Below, in pieces: positions 32,728-42,011 of a stretch of 64,000 nucleotides of DNA (positions within the stretch are counted from its first letter, which is position 1; each line of letters starts with the position of its first letter). Made by a program: the position numbers and the translations under genes. The DNA comes from Larkinella rosea. Lineage in GTDB: Bacteria; Bacteroidota; Bacteroidia; Cytophagales; Spirosomataceae. The stretch is from positions 1,489,941 to 1,553,940 of the forward strand of contig NZ_RQJO01000007.1 of assembly GCF_003858635.1 (NCBI RefSeq), in the 5' to 3' direction. The notes below the pieces were generated by a model. It was not told the origin of the DNA, did not search any database, and was given only the letters and a program-made list of their open reading frames with translations.

Positions 32728-35700
32728 ATGTTCAAGATTTTCAGTTCATCCGCCGGATCGGGGAAGACGTACACCCTGACCAAAGAGTACCTCAAATTGG
32801 CGCTGGGTGATCGGTCCGCAGGCGGAAAAACGTTTGAATCTCACCAGTTTAAGAACATTCTGGCGGTTACTTTCACCAACGCAGCAGCGCGCGACATGAA
32901 GGACCGGATTCTGGAACAGCTTCAGAAAATTACCGCTGGGGACCTCAACTCGCAATTAAATGAATTGGCAGTCGAGTTATCGATTGAACCGGCAGAGCTC
33001 CAAAACCGGGCACGGCTGACGTTTCATTCCATTCTTCACGATTATTCCTCATTTTCGGTTCTAACCATCGACAGCTTCGTCCAGCGCGTCGTCACGGCTT
33101 TCACCGACGACCTGGAATTGCCGTATAGCTTTGAGGTAGAAATGGATACCGATGCCGTGTTGCAAACCGCCATTGATCGATTGCTGGAAAAAGTTGGGCA
33201 GGAAGATCACCCGTATTTATCGGAAGCACTCGAAGAGTTTTATCTCGACAATGCTTCCGATGGCAAAAGCTGGTACGGGCTGGCCAGCACCCTCGCCGAA
33301 TTCTCCAAAGGCCAGTTGGGCGATCGGAATTATGAGTACGTTCTGAAGCTAAAAGAACTGAATCCCGACAATTTCCGAACGATCCGACGCAACCTGCGCA
33401 GGAAAAACCGGGAGATCGAAGAACGGATCGAACAACTGGCCCGCAACGGTTATCAGCTTATTCAGGAAGCCGGTTTGCCAGACAAGGCTTTTTATTACGG
33501 CGACAAGGGCGTTGGCACATATTTCCGGAAACGGATTTCGCTGACCGGTTTTCCGGAAGACCCCAATTCGTACGTGCGGAAAGCCATTGACGACGACGTC
33601 TGGCATTCCGGCAAGAAAAATCTGACACCCGAACAGCTTCAGATTGAGGCCATTAAAGACTCCTTACGGGAATACATCCTCCAGATTGAACAAATCCGGA
33701 CCGATTCATTGCTGCGGTACCGGACTTTCGGCGCCATTGAACAGCATTTGCAAAAAGTTGCCCTGCTGAAACAAATCAAACAGGAGTGCGACGATTTGCT
33801 CCGGGAACAGAACCGGATTCATATCTCCGAATTCAACCGCCTGATTGTCAAAGTAGTGACCGACGAACCCGTGCCGTTTATTTACGAACGGCTGGGCGAG
33901 AAATTCCACCACATTCTGATCGACGAATTTCAGGATACGTCGAAACTCCAGTTTGTCAACCTGTTGCCGCTGATCGACAACAATCTGGCCTACCAGCGGT
34001 TCAATCTGGCCGTGGGCGATGCCAAGCAAGCCATTTACCGGTTTCGCGGGGGCGATATGGATCAGATTGTGGCCCTCCACAGCCGGAAGCTCGATCCGCT
34101 GTTATCGGCACACGAAACCAGCGAAATGACCCTCGAGCGGTTGTCCGGTCTACATCCGCACCTGCGCCCCGACCGACTGGGGACCAACTGGCGGAGCGCC
34201 GAATCCATCGTGGAATTCAACAACAGCTTTTTTCGGTTCATGGCCGACTTTTACGCCGACACGGAGTTCCAGAAGGTGACGGAAGTGTTCGATGAACAGT
34301 TTCGACAGGCACCGGCCAAAGCTGGCATTCCGGGTCATGTTCAGATTGATTTCATTGAAAAACCGGATCGGTTTGCCGCCAAAGAGGAAACCGAAGAACC
34401 GGATTTCAATACCCGAATGGTGGAAAAAACGCTGGAATTTATCCAAAAAGCCGTGGCTGACGGCTACCAATACGGCGACATTGCCGTTTTATGCCGGTTC
34501 AAGAAAAATGCCCGCCGGATTGCCGACTACCTGGAAACCAATAACATACCGCTCACTTCGGAAGATTCGCTCACGCTCCAGTCGTCGGAACGGGTGCGGT
34601 TTCTGGTGTCACTATTGCAACTGCTGCACCAGCCCGAAAACCGGATGGTGCGCTACGACATGCTGTTTCTGTATCACCGGCTCGTCAACCCGAATCTGCC
34701 GAACGCGGCCTGGATGGAGTTCATGGACAAAATGGCGAAAGCCGAAGACGAGGGCGATATTTTCGAGTTGATCTCAAAAATTGACAAAACACCGCTTGAT
34801 CCGACGGCCTTGCAGCAGCTCAGCATTTATGAACTATCGGAAAAGCTGGCGGATTATTTCGAACTCTTTGACAATGACCGGGATAGCGCCTACCTGTTTC
34901 GGTTTATGGATGAAGTACTGACGTACAGCAGTCGATACAGCAATCACCTTTCGGATTTCCTGAATTACTGGGAAACCGCGCAGGAAAAAGTGTCGGTCAG
35001 CGCACCAACCGATCAGAATGCGGTCACGATTCAGACCATTCACAAATCAAAAGGGCTGGAATATCCCGTCGTGGTCATTCCCTTTGCCGACTGGTCATTC
35101 AAACCGCGCAACAACGATACGATGTGGGCCGACTTATGGCCATTGGGCGAGGTCGACGAACTGGCGATTCCCGGGCTGGAGCATCAGGAAATCCGACGCC
35201 TGCAAACCGCTTCGATTACCGTCAAAAAAGACCTGGACGACACTCCGCTATCGGGCCAGTACCAGGACGAACTATACCGGACGTTCGTCGAGTGTATGAA
35301 CCTGGTTTACGTGGCATTCACCCGACCGACTGACCGACTTTATATCATTGCCGCAAAGCAGGATTTTTCCCCATCAAGTAAGGACGGCGGTTATAAAAAT
35401 GCCAACGGAATTGATTTCTGGTTGTATACCTATCTTACTGACCTTCGGGGAAATGCGAGTTGGGAAGAAGGAAAATTAAGTTATGCGCTCCACGATTTTG
35501 TAACCCAATCGTCCAAAGATCGGTTAACAACAAGTGACCCTTTTCAGGTAAACTTAGCAAATCGGGAAGGAACGCAGCCGCTTCGACTCCGTCGCATCGA
35601 GCGGGCGATTGATACGACGGCCTTCGAGAAAAGCCGGGCGTGGTGGCAAAAAGTCGGCACGGCCCTCTCGCTGATTCAGACTTCGGACGACGTTGCGAAA

Positions 35701-36066
35701 GCCATTCAGCGGATGATAGCCGAGGGCATTTTACGAAGCACGGAGCAGGAAGCCATGCAATCGGCATTGCAAACGCTTTTAAGTCATTCTGAAATCGGCC
35801 GGCTTTTCCAGCCCGGCCAGCGGGGCGACGCCAATCGCCGAATTCTGGTTAAGGTGGGAAATAATGGAAAACCGCAGCGAAATGGCCCGAACCGCGTGGT
35901 GCAATTTCCGGGAAAAGTGGTGCTGGTCAATTTTATAACGGAAGAGACGGATGAACAGCATGCGACCAAAATGCGGTCATTTATCAAATTATACCAACAA
36001 ATGGGCTATTCATCAGTCGAAGGCTGGCTGGTCAATGTCACCGATTGCCGTATTGTTAAAATGTAA
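32728..36066 (+). CDS. addA: UvrD/RecB-like helicase, AddA type, with degenerate nuclease motif
   Basis: A 1112-residue superfamily 1 helicase of the Bacteroidota AddA/RecB group, which resects double-strand breaks with an AddB partner (not in this window). Motifs: Walker A SSAGSGKT (7-14), TFTNAAARDMKDRI, Walker B ILIDEFQDTSKLQF (about 397-410), VGDAKQAIYRFRGGD and TIHKSKGLEYPVVVIPF. The C-terminal region keeps the shape of the PD-(D/E)xK domain (MGYSSVEGWLV at the end), but the expected Asp and DxK residues read Asn1055 (GPNRVV) and Asn1068-Phe-Ile1070 (VNFITEE), so nuclease activity of this subunit is doubtful. Monocistronic. Confidence 0.9.
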   Translation: MFKIFSSSAGSGKTYTLTKEYLKLALGDRSAGGKTFESHQFKNILAVTFTNAAARDMKDRILEQLQKITAGDLNSQLNELAVELSIEPAELQNRARLTFHSILHDYSSFSVLTIDSFVQRVVTAFTDDLELPYSFEVEMDTDAVLQTAIDRLLEKVGQEDHPYLSEALEEFYLDNASDGKSWYGLASTLAEFSKGQLGDRNYEYVLKLKELNPDNFRTIRRNLRRKNREIEERIEQLARNGYQLIQEAGLPDKAFYYGDKGVGTYFRKRISLTGFPEDPNSYVRKAIDDDVWHSGKKNLTPEQLQIEAIKDSLREYILQIEQIRTDSLLRYRTFGAIEQHLQKVALLKQIKQECDDLLREQNRIHISEFNRLIVKVVTDEPVPFIYERLGEKFHHILIDEFQDTSKLQFVNLLPLIDNNLAYQRFNLAVGDAKQAIYRFRGGDMDQIVALHSRKLDPLLSAHETSEMTLERLSGLHPHLRPDRLGTNWRSAESIVEFNNSFFRFMADFYADTEFQKVTEVFDEQFRQAPAKAGIPGHVQIDFIEKPDRFAAKEETEEPDFNTRMVEKTLEFIQKAVADGYQYGDIAVLCRFKKNARRIADYLETNNIPLTSEDSLTLQSSERVRFLVSLLQLLHQPENRMVRYDMLFLYHRLVNPNLPNAAWMEFMDKMAKAEDEGDIFELISKIDKTPLDPTALQQLSIYELSEKLADYFELFDNDRDSAYLFRFMDEVLTYSSRYSNHLSDFLNYWETAQEKVSVSAPTDQNAVTIQTIHKSKGLEYPVVVIPFADWSFKPRNNDTMWADLWPLGEVDELAIPGLEHQEIRRLQTASITVKKDLDDTPLSGQYQDELYRTFVECMNLVYVAFTRPTDRLYIIAAKQDFSPSSKDGGYKNANGIDFWLYTYLTDLRGNASWEEGKLSYALHDFVTQSSKDRLTTSDPFQVNLANREGTQPLRLRRIERAIDTTAFEKSRAWWQKVGTALSLIQTSDDVAKAIQRMIAEGILRSTEQEAMQSALQTLLSHSEIGRLFQPGQRGDANRRILVKVGNNGKPQRNGPNRVVQFPGKVVLVNFITEETDEQHATKMRSFIKLYQQMGYSSVEGWLVNVTDCRIVKM

Positions 36067-36076
36067 AAACATATAC

Positions 36077-36159
36077 GGTTTTCGGTATTCGGATTCCGGT
36101 TTGCTGACGTATTCATTTTGGGCTAGTGTCAGCCATCCGAAAACCGCATACTGAAAACC
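36077..36159. repeat. Imperfect hairpin, second family, copy 1
   Basis: Left arm begins GGTTTTCGGTATTCGG and contains GCTGACG; right arm is its imperfect reverse complement (GTCAGCCATCCGAAAACCG onward). The left arm resembles that of the repeat at 57871 (TTTTCGGTATTC, GCTGACG, ATTCA in the same order). Lies between the helicase and GH127 genes. Confidence 0.75.
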
Positions 36160-36171
36160 AATCCACTTACT

Positions 36172-38127
36172 ATGAAGTATTCAACCTGGTTACTGGCCGC
36201 CGGACTCTCTGTTCAAATTGTATTTTCGCAGGATTATCCGATCACAGCCGTACCGCTTTCGAATGTGAAATTGCAACCCGGTTTTTGGTATAACCGCCTG
36301 GAAGCCGCCCGTCAGGTGACTATTCCGCACGCGTTTCAAAAGCTGGAAGAAAACGGAAAATTCGACAATTTTGCCGTAGCCGGTGGCTTGAAAAAAGGAA
36401 CGTTCAATGGCGTTCGATTCGACGAATCGGATGTGTATAAAGTCATGGAAGGGGCTGCCTACACGCTCCAGAACCACTACGATGCCAAGCTGGATCACTA
36501 CCTCGATAGCCTGATTACCCTCGTCGCGGCTGCTCAGGAACCCGACGGATATCTCTACACCATTCGCACGATCTTTAAAGACAGTACGGGTTTGAAAGAC
36601 TGGATTGCCGGACCGTCGCGCTATTCGTTCGAAAATGGCAGCCACGAACTGTACAACGTGGGCCATCTATACGAAGCGGCCATTGCCCATTTCCAGGCCA
36701 CCGGTAAGCGAACGTTTTTGGACATTGCCATTAAAAACGCCAATCATCTGGTTAAAACCATCGGCCCGAAACCGGGGCAGATGATCGTAGTTCCGGGTCA
36801 CGAAGAAACGGAACTGGCACTGGTTAAACTGTTCCGCGTAACCGGCGACAAACGCTACCTGGATCTGGCACGTTTCTTCGTCGACATGCGCGGCCGGGCC
36901 GACAAACGCGCGCTGTATCAGGATGCGCACAATCTGGGGCCTGCTTATTTTCAGGATCTTAAACCGGTTGTGCAACAGTCCGAAGCGGTTGGCCACGCCG
37001 TTCGGGCACAGTATTTGTACGCAGCCATGACGGATCTGGCGGCCATCCAGCACGATCAGCCGATCCTGAATGCGGTTTTAAAAATCTGGAATGATGCCAC
37101 CACCCGCAAGCAATACATCACGGGTGGAGTCGGTGCGCGGGAAAACGGCGAAGCCTTCGACGATCCCTACGTGCTGCCCAACGATGCCGCCTATGCCGAA
37201 ACCTGCGCAGCGACGGCCAACCTGCTCTGGAACCACCGGATGTTTTTGCTGACGGGCGAATCGAAATACATGGACGTTTTCGAGCGGGTGTTGTACAACG
37301 GTTTTCTGGGGGGCGTTTCAATTGAAGGAAACAAGTTTTTCTACGTTAATCCGATGTCGTCGAACGGCAAAAAAGACTTTGGCAATGGGGAACCGGCCCT
37401 GCGTTCGCCCTGGTTTGGCATCAATTGCTGCCCAAGCAATGTCGCCCGGTTTTTACCTTCCCTGCCCGGATATCTCTACGCGTTGCGCAATAACGAACTC
37501 TTTATCAACCTCTTTGCCGACAGCCAGACGGAAGTAAAGATGAATGAAACGCCGGTGAGCGTTCAACAGCAAACCAATTATCCGTGGGATGGGGCTATCA
37601 AAATGACGATTTCGCCCAAAAAGCCGATCGCTTTTCCACTTCTGATCCGGATTCCGGGTTGGGCGACGAACCAGCCGATGCCCGGCGATTTATACCGGTA
37701 TGTTACCCAACTACCCCAATCGATTAAACTGACGATCAACGGCCAGGCCACGGCGGTTGCGGTGGAAAACGGTTATCTGAAACTCCACCGAACCTGGAAA
37801 CCGGGTGACGTGGTGACTCTTACGCTGGCCATGCCGGTGCGGGAAGTAGTCGCAATCGATAAAGTAAAAGCCGATCTGGGAAAAGTGGCGATTGAACGCG
37901 GGCCGATTGTTTACTGCGCCGAAGGAGTCGACAACGGCGGTCTGGCGCTGAACCTCCGTGCGCCAGCGAATCAACTTTATTCTCCGGAACTTCGGAAGGA
38001 TTTGCTGGGTGGCGTAGTAGTTTTGAAATCCGCCGGAGCAAAACCTACGACCTTAATTCCGTATTATGCCTGGAATAATCGCGGAGCAACCGAAATGGCA
38101 GTATGGTTCGGGAGAATAGGAAAATAA
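36172..38127 (+). CDS. Glycoside hydrolase family 127 (beta-L-arabinofuranosidase type)
   Basis: A 651-residue secreted enzyme (signal peptide ending near VFSQ20) of the DUF1680/GH127 family. The zinc-thiolate active site can be placed: Glu343 and Cys345 in YAETCAATAN and Cys419-Cys420 in FGINCCPSNVAR, matching the Glu-Cys-Cys-Cys set of characterised beta-L-arabinofuranosidases, where one Cys is the nucleophile. An (alpha/alpha)6 barrel occupies about 30-450 and beta domains follow. It is not in a polysaccharide utilisation locus; the AraC gene downstream may or may not regulate it. Confidence 0.92.
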   Translation: MKYSTWLLAAGLSVQIVFSQDYPITAVPLSNVKLQPGFWYNRLEAARQVTIPHAFQKLEENGKFDNFAVAGGLKKGTFNGVRFDESDVYKVMEGAAYTLQNHYDAKLDHYLDSLITLVAAAQEPDGYLYTIRTIFKDSTGLKDWIAGPSRYSFENGSHELYNVGHLYEAAIAHFQATGKRTFLDIAIKNANHLVKTIGPKPGQMIVVPGHEETELALVKLFRVTGDKRYLDLARFFVDMRGRADKRALYQDAHNLGPAYFQDLKPVVQQSEAVGHAVRAQYLYAAMTDLAAIQHDQPILNAVLKIWNDATTRKQYITGGVGARENGEAFDDPYVLPNDAAYAETCAATANLLWNHRMFLLTGESKYMDVFERVLYNGFLGGVSIEGNKFFYVNPMSSNGKKDFGNGEPALRSPWFGINCCPSNVARFLPSLPGYLYALRNNELFINLFADSQTEVKMNETPVSVQQQTNYPWDGAIKMTISPKKPIAFPLLIRIPGWATNQPMPGDLYRYVTQLPQSIKLTINGQATAVAVENGYLKLHRTWKPGDVVTLTLAMPVREVVAIDKVKADLGKVAIERGPIVYCAEGVDNGGLALNLRAPANQLYSPELRKDLLGGVVVLKSAGAKPTTLIPYYAWNNRGATEMAVWFGRIGK

Positions 38128-38322
38128 CCGGATTTGAAAAATTGTCGCATAATTTTCCATATTCCCTGCTAGCAGTGCACTTAGACGTAAGGGGGTATAA
38201 AAAGTAACGGTGGCGAAACATTTTTTTAAAAATTATTTTTTCAGACGATCAGCTACCGGATTTTATTTCCCGAAACTTAACGAAAACTGCCTGCGTTGAA
38301 AGGGAAAGCGTGTTGTTCATTC

Positions 38323-39156
38323 ATGAAGGTCATTGTCCGAAATCCACCCGAATCGCTCCGTTTATTTGTCAATAAATTCTGGTACATTTCAGCCGACCGG
38401 TTTGATCAGGAGGATTTCTGTTTGCCCGTTTTGCAATACGAGTTCATGTTCAATTTCTCCGACCACTTTTCGGTTATTGAACAAAACCAGTCACCCATTA
38501 TTCAGAATGAACAAAACTGGATCAGCGGGTTGTATACGCGTCCGCAACGAACCGTCACATCGGGTCGGCATGAAACCTTCGGGGTATTTTTAAAACCCTG
38601 GGCGTTGCAATCATTGACCGGAATTCCGGCATCGGAACTGACCAATCAGATTGTTTCGGGCCATACGGTTTTTCGCCGGACCATGCCCGAATTCAACGAT
38701 CAATTGCAGGAAATAGCGGATGCCAATGCAAAACTCTGCTTGCTCGAGCGTTTCTTGGAAAACCGGTTCTCGGACAAAGATGTCCCGGCTTACGTCATTT
38801 ACGCAGCCGACTATTTACAGCAGAAACCCTGGCACGACGGAATGGTTCGGGACCTGTCCAATGACCTTCGCATCAGTCCCAAATCGTTGACGGCCGCTTT
38901 TAAAAAACACATTGGAATTTCGCCGGTGCGGTTTTTGCATCTTCGCCTGTTCAACAACATTGTAAGCGATCTCGCCCGGAACCCGCACCAATCCCTGACC
39001 GAACTGGCTCACCACCACCATTTTTACGATCAGGCGCATCTGAATCACCTCTTTAAATCCCTGGCAAACCTGACCCCCGGCGAATACCGGAAACAGGTTC
39101 TGGCCGGTCACGTCGACCCAGCATCACCCTGTTATTTTACATTACCGAAAAACTAA
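38323..39156 (+). CDS. AraC-family regulator
   Basis: A 277-residue protein from the ATG at 38323; the frame extends to a TTG at 38296, less likely. The N-terminal domain (KVIVRNPPESLRLFVNKFWY) is of the DUF6597-like cupin type common in Bacteroidota, and the C-terminal AraC HTH is recognisable (DLSNDLRISPKSLTAAFKKH; LTELAHHHHFYDQAHLNHLF). Its targets are unknown; it may regulate the reductase gene that follows in the same direction after 135 bp. Confidence 0.88.
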   Translation: MKVIVRNPPESLRLFVNKFWYISADRFDQEDFCLPVLQYEFMFNFSDHFSVIEQNQSPIIQNEQNWISGLYTRPQRTVTSGRHETFGVFLKPWALQSLTGIPASELTNQIVSGHTVFRRTMPEFNDQLQEIADANAKLCLLERFLENRFSDKDVPAYVIYAADYLQQKPWHDGMVRDLSNDLRISPKSLTAAFKKHIGISPVRFLHLRLFNNIVSDLARNPHQSLTELAHHHHFYDQAHLNHLFKSLANLTPGEYRKQVLAGHVDPASPCYFTLPKN

Positions 39157-39266
39157 ACTTTTCAGGATTTCCCTTCCCCATCCTGCGCTTTACAGACTCC
39201 ATTCATTTTTGACGAATGAAAATCCGCCGGGTAATTTTTATACAATTTCCAGCGTTGCCAATCCGC

Positions 39267-39274
39267 TACTTTTG
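39267..39274 (+). promoter_or_regulatory. Bacteroidota-type -7 box of the reductase gene
   Basis: TACTTTTG fits TAnnTTTG 18 bases upstream of the ATG at 39292. A matching -33 element is not evident. Confidence 0.4.
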
Positions 39275-39291
39275 TCAAAAAAAATCCACTC

Positions 39292-39807
39292 ATGAGAAAG
39301 GTAAAATTGTACATTGCCAGCAGTATTGATGCCTACATTGCCGGACCCAACGGGGAAATCGACTGGTTATTTACGGAAGGGGAATTCGGGTACAATGCGT
39401 TTATGGAAACCATCGACACCACGCTGATGGGCCACGACACGTATAAATTGGTCGCCGGTTTCAACGATTTCCCGTATAAAAACCAGACCAATTATGTTTT
39501 CACCCGAAACCCCACTACTCCGGAAGCGCCCTACGTGCAGTTTGTTTCGGAAGACGTTGCGTCATTTGTCGAACAGTTGAAACAACAGGATGGAAAAGAT
39601 ATTTTTCTGATCGGTGGAGGTCAAATTAACGCCATTTTGCTCGAAGCCGGGCTGATCGACGAACTACAGGTGTTTGTTCATCCCATCATTTTGGGAAAAG
39701 GCATTCCGATGTTCCAGCCGACATCAAAACCGGATGTGTGGCAGTTTGTCGAAACCAAAGCGTTTGAATGCGGCCTGGTTGAGTTACATTACGTGAAAAA
39801 GGGATAG
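39292..39807 (+). CDS. Dihydrofolate reductase-like protein (RibD C-terminal family)
   Basis: A 171-residue protein of the RibD-C/DHFR fold: KLYIASSIDAYIAGPNGEID at the N-terminus, TTLMGHDTYK, then DIFLIGGGQINAILLEAGLI and VHPIILGKGIPMF. Such stand-alone proteins are NADPH-dependent reductases of unknown substrate rather than true folate enzymes. Convergent with the AI-2E family gene through a shared hairpin. Confidence 0.9.
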   Translation: MRKVKLYIASSIDAYIAGPNGEIDWLFTEGEFGYNAFMETIDTTLMGHDTYKLVAGFNDFPYKNQTNYVFTRNPTTPEAPYVQFVSEDVASFVEQLKQQDGKDIFLIGGGQINAILLEAGLIDELQVFVHPIILGKGIPMFQPTSKPDVWQFVETKAFECGLVELHYVKKG

Positions 39808-39831
39808 CTGGACTTACGTTTGAAATGAAAA

Positions 39832-39857
39832 ATGAAAACCGGTGACCCGGTTTTCAT
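39832..39857. terminator. Bidirectional terminator between convergent genes
   Basis: ATGAAAACCGG and CCGGTTTTCAT form an 11-bp stem with a TGAC loop. The sequence beyond the stem is A-rich on the left and T-rich on the right, giving partial U-tracts in both directions. Confidence 0.7.
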
Positions 39858-39862
39858 TTCAA

Positions 39863-40936
39863 TCAGCGTTTGGTATCCCGACTGGTTTTTTCCTCAATGA
39901 CTTCTTCCTCTTTAGTCCTTTCCAGGCGTAGTCTTCGGTTTTGGCGTTCAAATACTTTGAACAAAACCATGAAATAGGCCAGCAAAAGTGGTCCGATGAC
40001 CAATCCTAAAATGCCAAAAACCGGAACGCCCAGCACAATTCCCGTCAGGGTAACAAACGGGTGAACATCGCCCATTTGTCGGGCCAGCATGACCCGTAGC
40101 AGGTTATCGACATTGATGATCACCACCGCTCCTACGACCAGAATACCAATTCCATTGCCCGTATTGCCTTGCGAAATCATCAAAATTCCCGCTGGTCCCC
40201 ACACCAGCGGGGTTCCAAGAATCGGGATGAAGGCAAAAAAGAAAGCCACTGTTCCCCAGAAAGCCGCATCCGGCACGCCAAAAATCCAGAGTGTCAAACC
40301 GGTCAGGACGGACTGAACCAGTGACACCAGAGCTTGACCTAACACGTTGGCATTCACCATGTTTTTCAAGTCTTCACCCAATTCGTTGAGGGTATCGTTT
40401 TCAAATGGCAGGTATTTTCGCAATCCTTTCAGAAACTTTTCTTCATCCATGAAGATGAAATAAAGGCCGACGTACAACAAACCCAGCGAAATAATAACGT
40501 CCAGTGTGCCACTCAGCAGCGACGGAAACTGACGGCTGGCAAAACCGGCGCTTTGTTGCAACAGATTTTTAATGTTGGCCTGATTGGTGAGCTGTATCCC
40601 GGTCGCCTTTTCCAGTTTGTCGATTAATTGCAGAATCTGATCCGTATGCTGGCTGTAATATTGAATTCGATTGATCAGCAATAAACTGAGTGCCAGAAAC
40701 GGCATGATGATGACCAGTATCGAAAACAGAATCAGTAAAATGGTGACGAGCAAGCGGTTCCACTTTCGTTTATGCACCAGATTCGTAAACCATGGACGGA
40801 AAATGACGTAAATAATACCGGAACCTAATAGGGCAATGGTGTATTGACGCAGCCCAACCAGGATAAAACCGGCAATGATGATCAGACTGACAATTAAGAG
40901 TATGCGTTGCTGTTTGGGGGTGTAGATAGTGGCCAT
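39863..40936 (-). CDS. AI-2E family transporter
   Basis: A 357-residue multi-pass membrane protein of the AI-2E/PerM family. About seven to eight hydrophobic segments; landmark sequences are LGLLYVGLYFIFMDEEKFL in the middle and the conserved late region FAFIPILGTPLVWGPAGI and VLGVPVFGILGLVIGPLL. Members export small molecules, in some cases Na+/H+ exchange; the name does not prove autoinducer-2 transport. A long charged tail (RLRLERTKEEEVIEEKTSRD) is cytosolic. Monocistronic. Confidence 0.9.
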   Translation of the reverse strand: MATIYTPKQQRILLIVSLIIIAGFILVGLRQYTIALLGSGIIYVIFRPWFTNLVHKRKWNRLLVTILLILFSILVIIMPFLALSLLLINRIQYYSQHTDQILQLIDKLEKATGIQLTNQANIKNLLQQSAGFASRQFPSLLSGTLDVIISLGLLYVGLYFIFMDEEKFLKGLRKYLPFENDTLNELGEDLKNMVNANVLGQALVSLVQSVLTGLTLWIFGVPDAAFWGTVAFFFAFIPILGTPLVWGPAGILMISQGNTGNGIGILVVGAVVIINVDNLLRVMLARQMGDVHPFVTLTGIVLGVPVFGILGLVIGPLLLAYFMVLFKVFERQNRRLRLERTKEEEVIEEKTSRDTKR

Positions 40937-41034
40937 AACACGTTTAATAAAGAATCTCCTTATGTAACACCCGATGTTACAACTTTTGTTTTGGTAAATT
41001 CAAAACCAGCGCCTTTTTTAGAAAGGTCTAAACA

Positions 41035-41068
41035 CGAACGGCACGGCGGAAATTCGCCTTGCCGTTCG
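41035..41068. repeat. Small hairpin in decayed region
   Basis: CGAACGGCACGGCG and CGCCTTGCCGTTCG form a 14-bp stem with one mismatch around a 6-base loop. No T run follows on either strand. Confidence 0.5.
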
Positions 41069-41091
41069 CCTGAAAAAACCGGTCGTTTGGG

Positions 41092-41290
41092 TTAGTTGGC
41101 GTCGCCTTTCACATCGTCGCTGTTCACCTTGCTCATCTTCATGATGTAGCCAGCACCACTATTCTGTTGATGATTAAGCGAGCCGGATGGGATTTGTCGG
41201 GTCAACAACCAGATCGCCGGTCGTGTGGCCCACCTGCTACTGAAACGGGCTGTCGATCTGCCGGAAGATGGCGCGAATGCGCGTGGTAAA
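41092..41290 (-). pseudogene. Unidentified decayed gene fragments
   Basis: On the minus strand the sequence upstream of the TAA at 41092-41094 reads like a protein C-terminus (GAGYIMKMSKVNSDDVKG). Further upstream a different frame reads GHTTGDLVVDPTNPIRLA before a stop, as if one coding sequence had suffered a frameshift. No family was recognised, so this is a suspected remnant only. Confidence 0.35.
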
Positions 41291-41715
41291 GTGCTTGGTT
41301 TCTATGCCCTAGCCTGCGTTGCATTGGCAGGTTACAAAGGTTGTCATGCCTGAGGCCGAACGAAAAAAAATTGTTGCCAGGTCGGGATTTTCGGGTGCAG
41401 AATCCGGCTTTTTCGGTGCTGAATGCTAGCTGCATTCTGTTCAAAATGGAGATTAATTAGAAATTAAAATTACCTTTGGATCAGGGTGATTTTTGGCCCA
41501 ATCCAACGCTATAGGGTTTAAAACGCACTTTTTTTTGAAACGGATGCAACTTCCTGCCTTAAAAAGGAGACTGAACATACAGGAGGCCTAAGAACCCTCC
41601 GGTTAAAAAATTAATAGAGATGGTAGTAGGACAGGCCCGGTTTTTAGCCGGGTTTTGTTTTTTAAGCTACCGGATAAATTTCCGCTGTAGCCAAACGGTT
41701 TCCACTTGCCATCAT
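41291..41715. other. Non-coding stretch with hairpins
   Basis: No convincing coding sequence. A GGAGG/CCTCC hairpin lies at 41582-41600 and a CCCGG/CCGGG hairpin followed by a T-rich tract at 41635-41663 looks like a plus-strand terminator without an obvious gene to terminate. Confidence 0.5.
41635..41663 (+). terminator. Terminator-like hairpin with T-rich tail
   Basis: GCCCGG, a TTTTTAG loop, CCGGG and then TTTTGTTTTTT on the plus strand. No intact plus-strand gene precedes it, so it may mark the end of a lost gene or a small RNA. Confidence 0.45.
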
Positions 41716-42004
41716 TTACCCCAGCCACTCCTTCAAATCGGCGATGCGGTCCCCTCTGACGAACACTTCCAGCCGGGCTTTGGGTTGAAGATCGAACCGT
41801 CCTTTTCCGGCCGAATACGTGTGAATGGTTTCCGTAATGCGGTTTCAATCAATAGTCGATACTAATGGCCTTACATGCCTGAATTACATACTTAATGGGC
41901 GTGGTCAGTTTCTCCTCCTCGATAACCCGAATCGCCAGCCCGCCCTGCATATGGATATCCATAAACACCAGATCCGGTTTTCCGCATCCGCCTGCGAAAA
42001 CCAG
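41716..42004 (-). pseudogene. Remnant of a LytTR-family response regulator
   Basis: Two pieces of one protein are legible on the minus strand. The upstream piece (about 41868-42000) reads GKPDLVFMDIHMQGGLAIRV and then IEEEKLTTPIKY and SIDY, which is the phospho-acceptor Asp region and the loop of a receiver domain. The downstream piece (ending with TAA at 41716-41718) reads LQPKARLEVFVRGDRIADLK and EWLG, like the C-terminus of LytTR proteins of this phylum. The start, most of the receiver and most of the LytTR domain are missing or out of frame. No histidine kinase gene is nearby. Confidence 0.65.
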
Positions 42005-42011
42005 GCAACGG

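Noticed and set aside
41202-41444. Minus-strand frame of 80 codons in the decayed region
   Set aside because: No family similarity and it does not match the frames in which protein-like fragments are legible.
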